Positions 37,914-46,355 of a DNA stretch of 64,000 bases are shown here, piece by piece. Position 1 is the first letter of the stretch, and the number at the start of each line of letters is the position of its first letter. The notes beneath the pieces were generated by a model. The model was not told the DNA's origin, made no database searches, and was given only the letters and a program-made list of their open reading frames with translations. The DNA is from Vibrio mediterranei. Lineage in GTDB: Bacteria > Pseudomonadota > Gammaproteobacteria > Enterobacterales > Vibrionaceae. The stretch is from the NCBI RefSeq assembly GCF_900088415.1, contig NZ_FLLQ01000004.1, positions 372,001 through 436,000 on the forward strand, written 5' to 3'. A program made the position numbers and the translations under genes.

Positions 37914-38846
37914 ATGCCCAAAGAAATGTTTAAGAAAGTGGACCTAAATTTGCTCAGAGTGTTGGTTGTATTGACCCAAGAGAGACATATGGGTAAAACA
38001 GCTGAAAGATTAATGGTAACTCAGCCTGCAGTAAGTAAATCTTTGAAAAAACTCAGAGAATATTTCGAAGATGAGCTGTTCGTTAAGACTCAACGAGGGT
38101 TAAGCCCAACACTAAAAACGATTGATATATATGACGAAATTGAGCCACTAATTACAAAAATAGAGAACTCCGTATACGATAATGACTCAAGCAAAAAGCC
38201 AATCTTTCGAGACGTCATTAAAATCGCTGTATCCCCTCACTTTCTATCAGGGATAGCTAATGAACTACTTGAAGAAATAAGGAAAATACCCCCAAATACA
38301 CAAGTCCAGTTAGTAAATTTCAACTCATCTAGCATAGATAGGTTGGTAACAAACGAAATAGACTACGCGATTAGTTATGAGCTCGCAAAAAAAACAAAAG
38401 AAATTTATAATCACCCTATAGTCAAAGATGATTTTAAATTAATAGTAAGAAAACAGTCTCTCATCTATAAAAATAATATTTCTCTAAATGATTTGAAGAG
38501 TTCTAGGACCTATTATGAAATAGCAACACTGATTGCGGCTGGTTGGAATGACACTATATCTTATGCTGAAGTAATCAAACAGTCTTACTTGGCTAATATA
38601 AATGTTGTTTTTAGAACTGAGTTACCTTCGGCTGTAATAAACATAGTTAAAAAAACGGACATTGCATTCCCCGCTTCTAAGTTTCTTTTGCCAGAGAACG
38701 ATCCGGACTTAAAGTTTGTAGATATAGACTTCGTTGATAAAATAGGGATAAATACAACAATTTATGGATACTTTCATGTCAGAAATCGACATACAAAAAT
38801 GATTAATGAGCTAAATAAAATATGCAATAGAATATTCACAAAATAA
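37914..38846 (+). CDS. LysR-family regulator, A+T-rich
   Basis: 310 residues. The N-terminal helix-turn-helix is clear (KVDLNLLRVLVVLTQERHMGKTAERLMVTQPAVSKSLKKLREYF, about 7-50), followed by an effector domain. The opening DLNLLRVL pattern is of the NodD/LeuO/NahR-like LysR subgroup. Codon use is A+T-rich (many AAA, ATA, TTA), unlike the backbone genes here, which suggests acquisition. It is convergent with the large metalloprotease gene and may regulate it, but no operator is visible. Confidence 0.85.
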   Translation: MPKEMFKKVDLNLLRVLVVLTQERHMGKTAERLMVTQPAVSKSLKKLREYFEDELFVKTQRGLSPTLKTIDIYDEIEPLITKIENSVYDNDSSKKPIFRDVIKIAVSPHFLSGIANELLEEIRKIPPNTQVQLVNFNSSSIDRLVTNEIDYAISYELAKKTKEIYNHPIVKDDFKLIVRKQSLIYKNNISLNDLKSSRTYYEIATLIAAGWNDTISYAEVIKQSYLANINVVFRTELPSAVINIVKKTDIAFPASKFLLPENDPDLKFVDIDFVDKIGINTTIYGYFHVRNRHTKMINELNKICNRIFTK

Positions 38847-38963
38847 GACAACAATATCTAATAGACTAATTTTAACATCTTATTCCAGGTCCAGATTACA
38901 TAGCTAACATCTTTACATTTGAAATATAGAGCTCAGTCAAACTAAGCTCTATACACTTAGAAT

Positions 38964-41900
38964 TTATTTATCATATATTACAGCTTCAATTTGAGAAGTT
39001 TGGACCACCATATTATCCTCTCCAGTTTTGAAAACTCTAATATACTGGATATCTTCGAAACGTTCATTTGAAGTAACGCTATACCTGTCCATGGCATTAA
39101 GCTTTCCTGATTCAAATTTCAACTCTCTTTTGCTATTAAAACCATGTACTTCTGTTCCGCTAAATCGCTCCCAATACGCACTATGATTGAAATTAACTAC
39201 AGAAATAGAATCCAAATTATGTTCATATCCAAGATCTACTTCTATCCACTCTTCAGTCAATTTATTTGTAGTCTCTGTATGAGTCGAATAGGAACCATCT
39301 GTTGCATAATATGGTTCTCTATTGGGGTTATATGATGATGCTGTAACAGGCTTACCCAGCGCGACATTCTCATATTTTTTTAGTTCCATCACAACCGGTA
39401 GGTCTCTAGTAAATAACGGTGGAGTAGCCCATTTACAATCTGATATGTCATATACCTTAGCATCAACTATAGTATATGAAGCGGAACGAACATGATCACG
39501 AGCATCTTGACCAATAACAACTCCAAGGCCGTGTAATAAGTCGTAATAGTCGAGGGATGCTGCGGATGAAAATAGAACATATAAGATATCATTTAGCTCC
39601 CAATCCTTAACGTCTTCTCTATTTAATCCAGCAAAACCTAGAGATTGAGCTCGACTATCCCATAAAGCTGCACTTTCAAGTGCTTCTCTGAGATTTCGAT
39701 GCATTATAGAGGTACGTTGAAATAATTGGTTAAACTCCGCTGTTGAGCCCTCAGTTTTATCTGCGGCAACCATCATTTGTAGAAAAATATTATATTGACC
39801 ACGAAAATAAGTCCCGGTTTTTTCGTTCCAATGATCCACCATTGCCTGATGTGGATCATCCGTTTGATAGGCTGAACCCAAAGCAATTATAAAATCATCG
39901 AAGTGGATATTTGACCAACATTGAGCCTCCGTGAAATCAGGGGCTTCATAATGGTTTTTGTTGTATTCATAGGTTAAAGACCATGCGATCAAGTTGACTG
40001 TCGCTTCAGTCCCAGAAACAGGTCTCCATGGCATGAATTGTGTGTCGTTATCTTGAAAGATATGGGCTTTTTCATGAAAGTTTAAGTGACCATAAATAAG
40101 AGAACCATCAGTATGGGAGGCTGGACTTGTGTTCGTTGGAGCAAACTTACCGTAACTGGAGCCTACAGGATCATTAAACGATGATGTTGAAAAAATCGAC
40201 ACGTCTGTCGGATAATAGAAACTTTGAACGTAGTCAAGTAAAGGAGCATCCATATCAAGGCCTAATCCTGTGACAAAGCCCTGAATACCAGAGACTTGCC
40301 TTACGTTTTCTCCGTGCCTGTATCCATATGCCGGATAGTTCTGACTAAACCAATCTGCATCAGAGAGTAACTTCTCAACAGGTTCATTTTCAAATAGATC
40401 TTTATATACTTGGTGGTGATAAACATCATTTGAATTATCTGTTGAAAAAATATAATAAGGAAACACCTCTCGGTTAACGGAGTCTTTAAAGGTATTTATC
40501 TCAATTTCATTTGAATAAGGACTTACAACTGAACCAAGTGCAATATTCTGAAGTTCTAAATCTAAGATTGAACCAGTAGGAGTCTTACCCACTACCCAAA
40601 CATTTCCCCCTGTAGAAGAATTAAACTTCTCACTACTACCGCTAGGGACGATTATTTTTCTAACTAGTTCATCCTCCCCATTAGTCCACGAGGCTTGCAA
40701 GGCAAAGTCACTTGGTCGAGAGTAACCAAGCCTATTTTGATCAAATGGTGTTGTTGAATTCCACATATGACGTCCTATCGCTAGATAGACGTCCTGCTCA
40801 CTATTGTTAATAACGGTGACTTCTTGTCCCGGTATAGCGTATGCACTCACTGGAACTCCATTATTTACCATGAGTAAACGCGTACTGATAGCTGTTAATT
40901 CTGCTAAATTATAGGCGGAGTTGTTAATCCCCAAGTCATTTTGTGGATAAACTAGCGCTCGCAAATCATAGTTTAAACCATCGGAAAGTAACGCACCAAT
41001 AAACGTATAAGTGTCTGTACTATGTGCGAACATAGGAAAAGCAACCTCTTCTCTCAGCTTATCGCCAAGTAGAACTAATAGCCTTTCTAACCTATAACCA
41101 GGGACTTCAAAGATGCGAACTTGTTTTACTGATTGGATATCTACTAGGTATTCAACAATCTGTTGGTAGTAGTTAAAGAACTCCTCATTAAAGCCTTCAA
41201 TGTCACATTCGTTTCTGTTTGAATGTGGACAGTTTCTCGTGTCAAAACTAAAAGATTGATCGCTAAACTTACTAATAACACTCCAAACTGCTTCGCCTAT
41301 TTCGCCGTAATCTTTATCATCAACTTCAGCAAGTATCTCATCATAAAAAAGCTCTATATTCGGTACTTTTTTATGATCACCTGTTTTTAGTGCATCCTCA
41401 ATAGGTGTCAACTCTTCACCGCTCGATGTCACCGTAACCGTTACTGTATTACTTCGGATACCTTCGAGTTGGGCCGTAATCAAGGAGCTACCTTCTTCTG
41501 TGCCTTTCAACATACCGTGAAGATCTACCGTAGCTACTTCCCCATTAGAAGATTGCCATCTCACTGACTCTGTTACATCACGACTTGAGCCATTATTGTA
41601 AAATGCCTCCGCTTTTAACTGTTGAGTAGCTCCTTTAGTTAACGAGACTAAGCCTGGCGTCACCTGCAACTCCTGCAACTCAGCAGCGCTGACTGTCACA
41701 GAAAGGGCGTTACTTCGGATTCCATCAAACTGTGCTGTAACTAAAGAACTTCCTTCTTCTTTAGCTTTCAATAATCCATTTTTATCTACTGTTGCTACAG
41801 TTTGATTAGAAGAACTCCAGCTGACAACACTTGTTATATCAACTGTACTTCCATCATCATATAAGCCCCTTGCTATCAACTGTTTACTATGGCCAATAGG

Positions 41901-42083
41901 TATAGAGTAGCTTAAGGTCCCTGTTGAATTATTTTGTTCAAACATTATTGAGATACTTTGGAGTATTTTTTGTCCATTGTCATCTCCCGGTGTCTTTTCA
42001 GATCCACATCCGGTAATAATCAGAACGAGTAGTAAAATAGAAAATAACTTCATCTTTTTTTTGTTTCTAGAGTCTGGGTGCAT
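38964..42083 (-). CDS. Large lipoprotein metalloprotease, M60/ImpA-like
   Basis: 1039 residues. Lipoprotein signal LLVLIITGC (Cys26), two BIG2-type Ig-like repeats (about 40-132 and 136-220), then an ImpA/M60-like catalytic region with HEKAH (670-674) followed by E693, which fits the gluzincin pattern of mucin-degrading M60-like enzymes. A discoidin/F5-8 type C domain (about 905-1037, ENVALGKPVTASSYN) would bind glycans. ImpA-type proteases cut O-glycosylated proteins, so host or algal glycoproteins are plausible substrates. The ATG at 42083 is chosen for its TTGGAG ribosome-binding site; an in-frame ATG at 42053 lacks one. Base composition is A+T-rich. Confidence 0.82.
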   Translation of the reverse strand: MHPDSRNKKKMKLFSILLLVLIITGCGSEKTPGDDNGQKILQSISIMFEQNNSTGTLSYSIPIGHSKQLIARGLYDDGSTVDITSVVSWSSSNQTVATVDKNGLLKAKEEGSSLVTAQFDGIRSNALSVTVSAAELQELQVTPGLVSLTKGATQQLKAEAFYNNGSSRDVTESVRWQSSNGEVATVDLHGMLKGTEEGSSLITAQLEGIRSNTVTVTVTSSGEELTPIEDALKTGDHKKVPNIELFYDEILAEVDDKDYGEIGEAVWSVISKFSDQSFSFDTRNCPHSNRNECDIEGFNEEFFNYYQQIVEYLVDIQSVKQVRIFEVPGYRLERLLVLLGDKLREEVAFPMFAHSTDTYTFIGALLSDGLNYDLRALVYPQNDLGINNSAYNLAELTAISTRLLMVNNGVPVSAYAIPGQEVTVINNSEQDVYLAIGRHMWNSTTPFDQNRLGYSRPSDFALQASWTNGEDELVRKIIVPSGSSEKFNSSTGGNVWVVGKTPTGSILDLELQNIALGSVVSPYSNEIEINTFKDSVNREVFPYYIFSTDNSNDVYHHQVYKDLFENEPVEKLLSDADWFSQNYPAYGYRHGENVRQVSGIQGFVTGLGLDMDAPLLDYVQSFYYPTDVSIFSTSSFNDPVGSSYGKFAPTNTSPASHTDGSLIYGHLNFHEKAHIFQDNDTQFMPWRPVSGTEATVNLIAWSLTYEYNKNHYEAPDFTEAQCWSNIHFDDFIIALGSAYQTDDPHQAMVDHWNEKTGTYFRGQYNIFLQMMVAADKTEGSTAEFNQLFQRTSIMHRNLREALESAALWDSRAQSLGFAGLNREDVKDWELNDILYVLFSSAASLDYYDLLHGLGVVIGQDARDHVRSASYTIVDAKVYDISDCKWATPPLFTRDLPVVMELKKYENVALGKPVTASSYNPNREPYYATDGSYSTHTETTNKLTEEWIEVDLGYEHNLDSISVVNFNHSAYWERFSGTEVHGFNSKRELKFESGKLNAMDRYSVTSNERFEDIQYIRVFKTGEDNMVVQTSQIEAVIYDK

Positions 42084-42209
42084 AGCTTAGCACTCCAAAA
42101 AAGAAACTTGCAGTTATCACCGTGATAACCAATAGTGATTGTACTTATGCGTTTAACTAGAGATCATAATAACTTATCGAAGAATTAATAAACCGTAGGT
42201 AAATATCAT

Positions 42210-42587
42210 ATGTGTTTAATCACCATAAATTTACCCCATGACTTACCCGAAAATATTTACATTCAGAAAGACAAGCTAATCCCTATACTAAAATCCATGA
42301 ACTTCTATGACATCCATATAGTAAAGTCGAGTAAAATTGGAGTTCTACTAGAAGCAAAAATACACGAAGTGAGTATAATACTTACACACTATCCAAATCT
42401 ACACAGTATAACTAAAGAATATTTAAGAGCTATTTTCATAAGCGACTCTTATGAATATCACACTATTTACCCTAACGAATTATCTTTCGTAGGCTATAAA
42501 TTAGAACTGTGTGAAATAATAAAGACACTGGCTGAAGAAGCCTATAAGATTAAAGATACGTTGGATAAGCACGTTATATCTGACTAA
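42210..42587 (+). CDS. Hypothetical protein, unknown
   Basis: 125 residues, no signal peptide or membrane helix, A+T-rich codons. Mixed alpha/beta pattern with no recognised motif. A GGTAAA ribosome-binding site precedes the start at loose spacing. It is divergent from the metalloprotease gene. Coding is likely because the frame is open and amino-acid composition is natural, but no homologue is recognised. Confidence 0.5.
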   Translation: MCLITINLPHDLPENIYIQKDKLIPILKSMNFYDIHIVKSSKIGVLLEAKIHEVSIILTHYPNLHSITKEYLRAIFISDSYEYHTIYPNELSFVGYKLELCEIIKTLAEEAYKIKDTLDKHVISD

Positions 42588-43053
42588 GAATTGAAGAACG
42601 CTAGCTCTAGGTTTTATGAACAAGATTTGTTGCACAAATCGAGTGAACAAATTAGAAATCGCAAAGTTGTAGCTAAAAAACTCCTTTCTAAATGGCAAGA
42701 TAGCTAATAAATAATATTCAATTAGTAAAAAGTTGTTCAAAGGATGATTACTAGATTGGATAGCGCATAACTCAGTACGTAAGTTCAGTACCAGTCGGGT
42801 TTTCTATGCTGTTGGAAGTTGTGGTACGTTGTAACTCGTCGATTAAAAGTGACTAAACGTTATATGGTGATGCTCGCAACAGAAGTCTGTAAATTCTAAC
42901 TCGCCTCGAATTTCTACGTAGTAAGTTTACAGCCATTCACGTACAGCCAAGTCACTAGGACCGATTGGTGATCACACTACTTTAGTTAGCGGCCTAAATC
43001 GTTTTTGGACAGAAATGCTCTACATCCCTTCACTTCTAACATGCCCCCTATAG

Positions 43054-43176
43054 CCGTCATCCTCACGAAAGTGAGGACCTCCTACCACGTGTAGGTGACT
43101 GAAAATTGGCGACTAAGTTACGTCACTCGGCTGCGGGACGCGCTGAATGAGATTCCCTTTTTCAAGGGAATGACGG
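43054..43176. repeat. paired REP/BIME-like palindromic element
   Basis: Two 28-base arms face each other: CCGTCATCCTCAC-gaaa-GTGAGGA-CCTC at 43054, and the reverse complement of 43149-43176, which reads CCGTCATTCCC ... GGGAATCTC. Each arm forms its own hairpin, and the hairpin bases differ between arms while their pairing is kept. A third stem, CCTAC / GTAGG, lies between (43081-43095). The size (about 123 bases) and form suit a REP-pair or small MITE. Confidence 0.7.
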
Positions 43177-43322
43177 TAATTTTTGGGGGATGTTTTGAAA
43201 CACGAAATGGAGCAAATTAAACTAGCCCCGTTAGGCAGTTTACGGAGGTGGGCGCTATCGATAGATTCCTGCTGGCACAGGAAAGACGGCAATTAGCGAA
43301 GCTCTGATGAGATTTAGATAGC

Positions 43323-43350
43323 AAAACGCCGCTTATAAAAGCGGCGTTTT
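43323..43350 (-). terminator. terminator of ffs
   Basis: AAAACGCCGC / GCGGCGTTTT stem with 8-base loop, just past the 3' end of the SRP RNA on the minus strand. Confidence 0.9.
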
Positions 43351-43354
43351 CAAT

Positions 43355-43462
43355 GGGTGGAAGCCCCAGCCACATCCCGGCACACAAGTCACTCGCTGCG
43401 GCTGCTTCCTTCCGGACCTGACCGAGTTCACGAGCTATTGTTGCGGGAGGACCAGGGCCTCC
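43355..43462 (-). ncRNA. ffs: Signal recognition particle 4.5S RNA
   Basis: About 108 bases on the minus strand. The conserved core reads GGTCAGGTCCGGAAGGAAGCAGCC, split here as GGTCAGGTCCGG and AAGGAAGCAGCC, the Ffh-binding apical loop and symmetric loop. The ends GGAGGCCCTGG and the 3' segment GGGGCTTCCACCC pair as the basal stem, and the internal TCCCGCAA and GTGTGCCGGGATG match E. coli 4.5S RNA. It binds Ffh to target membrane proteins. Neighbouring atl, ybaY and tesB are also near ffs in E. coli. Confidence 0.96.
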
Positions 43463-43597
43463 ATAGATTTTGTTGCGTTGCTTGGTGAAGGGTCACTGTT
43501 GCAAGGCGTGGGAGGATTATCAGGTATCGTGACGATGAATGCAAGGCCATCACCGCAAATTTGTACCCTAAGTAGATTAAGTGCTTACAGAATAGTC

Positions 43598-43632
43598 AAA
43601 GCGCCGACACTGTAGTCAATGTCTGCGCTTTT
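43598..43632 (-). terminator. terminator of the membrane protein gene upstream of ffs
   Basis: Interrupted stem AAAGCGC-GACA ... GTC-GCGCTTT located 19 bases past the stop codon at 43651. Confidence 0.6.
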
Positions 43633-43650
43633 TCTTGTTCAAAAAGAGCT

Positions 43651-44391
43651 TTAAGGTTCTTGCTGTTCTTCATCTATGCTAAGAATGTAATCGGTCATCC
43701 ATGCTGTGCCCAACAAACAGAGCCAAACAACAAATACTGGTTTAGGTACTTCTATCGATGGCACTACGACTAAAGCGGCAAAACCTACCGTGGGCAGTGT
43801 CCAGCACAACAGCTTGTTCCAACGAAATGTTTTAAGTCTTCCGAGACTTTCCATCGAAGCTAAAATTCCGGTAATACACAAAGATACCAACGCGGCGTAT
43901 GGCAAACCGGCCGCCCAAATTGGCAATATCAATGCTAATGACCACCAGCTATGCTCCGTTGAACCTTTCCAGTTTCGCGCCGCATACCAAGCAACGAAAA
44001 CTGAGAAAGCTTGAACAAGTGTCACCATAGGGGTGCCACCTAATTTACCCGCCGATTGGGTGAGCATAATCCCAACATTGAGGGTCAAGACTATGAGCCC
44101 TATGATGCTGACGACCCATATATTACTTCGTTTGGAAAACGCGACAGAAAATACTGGGATTAGTATCCAAACCGCCACCGACATCGCAATAGACTGAAGG
44201 GGTAAAGTGAGGCCATATACCACCATTGAAGCAAGCAGCATCAGTCCTGCTATGCCACCCTGAGGCAAGATCCACAGCGCAGGGATCATCATCGCTAGCA
44301 CAGGGATATCACCTTCGGTAACGCTGATCGTTCTAGCACAAACTACAACAAGTAGACTTGTGATTATGAATTGAAAAACGGAAAATACCAT
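43651..44391 (-). CDS. Polytopic membrane protein, unknown
   Basis: 246 residues with about eight hydrophobic helices and short polar loops, ending in an acidic tail (SIDEEQQEP). No transporter motif is recognised. A very good ribosome-binding site (AAGGAGGA, 3-4 bases from the ATG) supports the start. It lies between ffs and atl, divergent from atl. Confidence 0.7.
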   Translation of the reverse strand: MVFSVFQFIITSLLVVVCARTISVTEGDIPVLAMMIPALWILPQGGIAGLMLLASMVVYGLTLPLQSIAMSVAVWILIPVFSVAFSKRSNIWVVSIIGLIVLTLNVGIMLTQSAGKLGGTPMVTLVQAFSVFVAWYAARNWKGSTEHSWWSLALILPIWAAGLPYAALVSLCITGILASMESLGRLKTFRWNKLLCWTLPTVGFAALVVVPSIEVPKPVFVVWLCLLGTAWMTDYILSIDEEQQEP

Positions 44392-44442
44392 AGCTCCTCC
44401 TTATTACCTATCCTTGGCAAAATGAACTAGGACACCTTCAGT

Positions 44443-44745
44443 ATGGATCAATTTAAGGCGCAAATCTTTGCAGTAATTCACCAAATTCCACTTGGAAAAG
44501 TCGCGACTTACGGTCAAATTGCAAAAATGGCGGGCTATCCGGGTTATGCACGCCATGTTGGCAAAGCATTAGGCAACTTACCTGAAGGTAGTGCATTACC
44601 TTGGCATCGAGTGATTAATGGCAAAGGAGAGATATCGCTAAAAGGAGATGATTTCTTAAGACAAAGAGCGCGATTAATGGAGGAAGGCGTGGCGTTTTCA
44701 ATCAAAGGTAGGGTTCGTTTGAAAGAATTTGGATGGCAGCCATAA
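44443..44745 (+). CDS. atl: Alkyltransferase-like DNA-repair protein Atl
   Basis: 100 residues matching the DNA-binding half of O6-alkylguanine-DNA alkyltransferases: IPLGKVATYGQIAKMAGYPGYARHVGKAL and the active-site region PWHRVI. The catalytic Cys is replaced by Trp54, the hallmark of Atl (YbaZ) proteins. Atl binds O6-alkylguanine, flips it and flags the site for nucleotide-excision repair. The same gene sits near ffs and ybaY in E. coli, so its identity is well supported. Confidence 0.93.
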   Translation: MDQFKAQIFAVIHQIPLGKVATYGQIAKMAGYPGYARHVGKALGNLPEGSALPWHRVINGKGEISLKGDDFLRQRARLMEEGVAFSIKGRVRLKEFGWQP

Positions 44746-44765
44746 CTGCCATCCAGTGATAGGTA

Positions 44766-45221
44766 TTAGCGCACACCAACTAACATCATATTTACGTTTG
44801 CTGTTTGGTTAGCGTCTGTGATAACAGGGTATGAGGTATCACTGATAAAACGCAGTTTGCCATCTACTTCAATGCGAGCGCTCACACTATAAGTATGCTT
44901 CGCTTTGATATCCGCCATGTCGTAGCTTAACTCAAAATCAAACGGCACTTGTGCACCATCGGTTGTAAAGGTTTGCTCACTGATCACTGTGGCAGCAACG
45001 TCTTGTAGCGATACATCTTGAAGTTTCACTGTCACAACGGCATTAGGCGGTAATGCAATACGCTCTCTGTAAGCAATTGTGCCTTTCACTGATGACATAC
45101 TGTCTTCCATCTTCTTCTGTTGTTCAACTTGAGATGCTGCGTCTGATTGAGGTGCAGATTGACACCCTACCAAGCCTAGACCTAAAGCAATAACCAGCGT
45201 GCCGATGAGTGTCTTTTTCAT
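44766..45221 (-). CDS. ybaY: YbaY-family lipoprotein
   Basis: 151 residues from the ATG at 45221 (AGAGAGGC ribosome-binding site); the longer open frame upstream is not a plausible N-terminus. Lipoprotein signal LGLGLVGC (Cys20), then one YbaY-type beta domain: VKGTIAYRERIALPPNAVVTVKLQDVS and the YSVSARI-VDGKLRFISDTSYPV pattern. Anchored in a membrane facing the periplasm. Function is unclear. Convergent with atl and divergent from tesB. Confidence 0.88.
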   Translation of the reverse strand: MKKTLIGTLVIALGLGLVGCQSAPQSDAASQVEQQKKMEDSMSSVKGTIAYRERIALPPNAVVTVKLQDVSLQDVAATVISEQTFTTDGAQVPFDFELSYDMADIKAKHTYSVSARIEVDGKLRFISDTSYPVITDANQTANVNMMLVGVR

Positions 45222-45426
45222 GATGCCTCTCTTGAGTTTTTGATTACGACCTGTGCAAAAAACAGGAACAATATGCAATAAACATATCAGATATACGGTA
45301 TCTCGCTTAACAAAAACACGCTTTTTTTCAATAAATTCACCCAATTCCTACATTTTTATCTGCTTGACGAAATTGACAGCAAAACCCACACTTGGCTAAT
45401 AAAGTTATGAATAAAAGATGGGTGCT

Positions 45427-46302
45427 ATGAGTAAACCACTAAGCGATTTATTAGAACTATTACAGCTAGAACAGCTCGAAGTTGACTTGTTCCGAGGGCA
45501 AAGTGAGAACCTTGGTTTACCGCAAGTTTATGGTGGCCAAGTGATTGGACAAGCGTTGTCTGCAGCGCGTTATACCGTAGCTGAAGATAGAACAGTTCAC
45601 TCCTTCCACAGTTACTTTCTCTACCCCGGTGACCCGGAAAAGCCCATCATTTACGATGTGGAAAATCTGAGAGATGGCAAGAGTTTTAGTACTCGCCGCG
45701 TCAAAGCCATCCAAAATGGTCGCCCCATTTTCTACTTAACGGCGAGTTACCATGGTGAAGCACCAGGCTTTGAGCATCAAAGCGCCATGCCAGAAATACC
45801 AGGCCCGGAAAACTACGCTTCAGAATCTGAATTGGCAGCACGAATCGCTGACTTTCTCCCAGAAAAGCTTCGCAAAGCTTTTTGCGGTGAAAAACCGATT
45901 GAAATGCGTCCGGTGACCGTCATCAATCCATTGAAGCCAGAGAAGGCAGAGCCCAAACAATACCTTTGGATTCGTGCGAACGGTGAGATGCCAGACAATC
46001 AGCTTATCCACCAGTACCTGCTTGGGTACGCATCCGATTGGGGTTTCTTAACCACCGCACTGCACCCCCATGGTGTTACCTTGTTAACCCCTAAATTTCA
46101 GGTTGCTACCATCGACCATTCCATATGGTTCCATCGTCCTGTAAAAATGGATGAGTGGTTGTTGTACGTAATAGATAGCCCGAACGCTAGTAACTCTCGA
46201 GGATTGGTTCGTGGCGAAATTTTCAACCAAAAAGGCGAGCTCATTGCTTCTTCAGTTCAAGAAGGGGTTATGCGCTTTACCGATGAAACGTCACGATACT
46301 AA
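45427..46302 (+). CDS. tesB: Acyl-CoA thioesterase II
   Basis: 291 residues; E. coli TesB has 286. The double hot-dog fold is recognisable from [36 protein letters not shown] at the N-terminus to [35 protein letters not shown] near the end, the latter holding the second-half catalytic region. It hydrolyses medium- and long-chain acyl-CoA. The family starts MSKPL, so I choose the ATG at 45427 over one 9 bases upstream. Conserved neighbour of ybaY and atl. Confidence 0.93.
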   Translation: MSKPLSDLLELLQLEQLEVDLFRGQSENLGLPQVYGGQVIGQALSAARYTVAEDRTVHSFHSYFLYPGDPEKPIIYDVENLRDGKSFSTRRVKAIQNGRPIFYLTASYHGEAPGFEHQSAMPEIPGPENYASESELAARIADFLPEKLRKAFCGEKPIEMRPVTVINPLKPEKAEPKQYLWIRANGEMPDNQLIHQYLLGYASDWGFLTTALHPHGVTLLTPKFQVATIDHSIWFHRPVKMDEWLLYVIDSPNASNSRGLVRGEIFNQKGELIASSVQEGVMRFTDETSRY

Positions 46303-46306
46303 TAAA

Positions 46307-46332
46307 AAAGGCGGGGAATCATCCCCGCCTTT
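46307..46332. terminator. terminator between tesB and the aldehyde dehydrogenase gene
   Basis: AAGGCGGGGA / TCCCCGCCTT stem with short loop, flanked by A and T tracts, between convergent genes. Confidence 0.92.
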
Positions 46333-46355
46333 TCGTTCTTACTCTGATTCTCAGG

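Larger units (their letters stand above)
42588..43354. other. 767-base gap holding a paired palindromic repeat
   Basis: No supported gene; a minus-strand open frame at 42501-42740 lacks a ribosome-binding site and overlaps the preceding gene. From 43054 to 43176 lies a repeat element, and from 43323 the ffs terminator. The stretch marks the junction between the A+T-rich accessory part and the conserved ffs neighbourhood. Confidence 0.6.

Noticed and set aside
42501..42740. 79-codon minus-strand open frame
   Set aside because: Overlaps the end of the 125-residue gene, A+T-rich composition gives a Phe/Leu-rich product, no ribosome-binding site.
43054..43176. Possible integron attC/VCR site
   Set aside because: The arms lack the RYYYAAC/GTTRRRY core sites and there is no cassette gene order or integrase nearby; a REP-type pair fits better.
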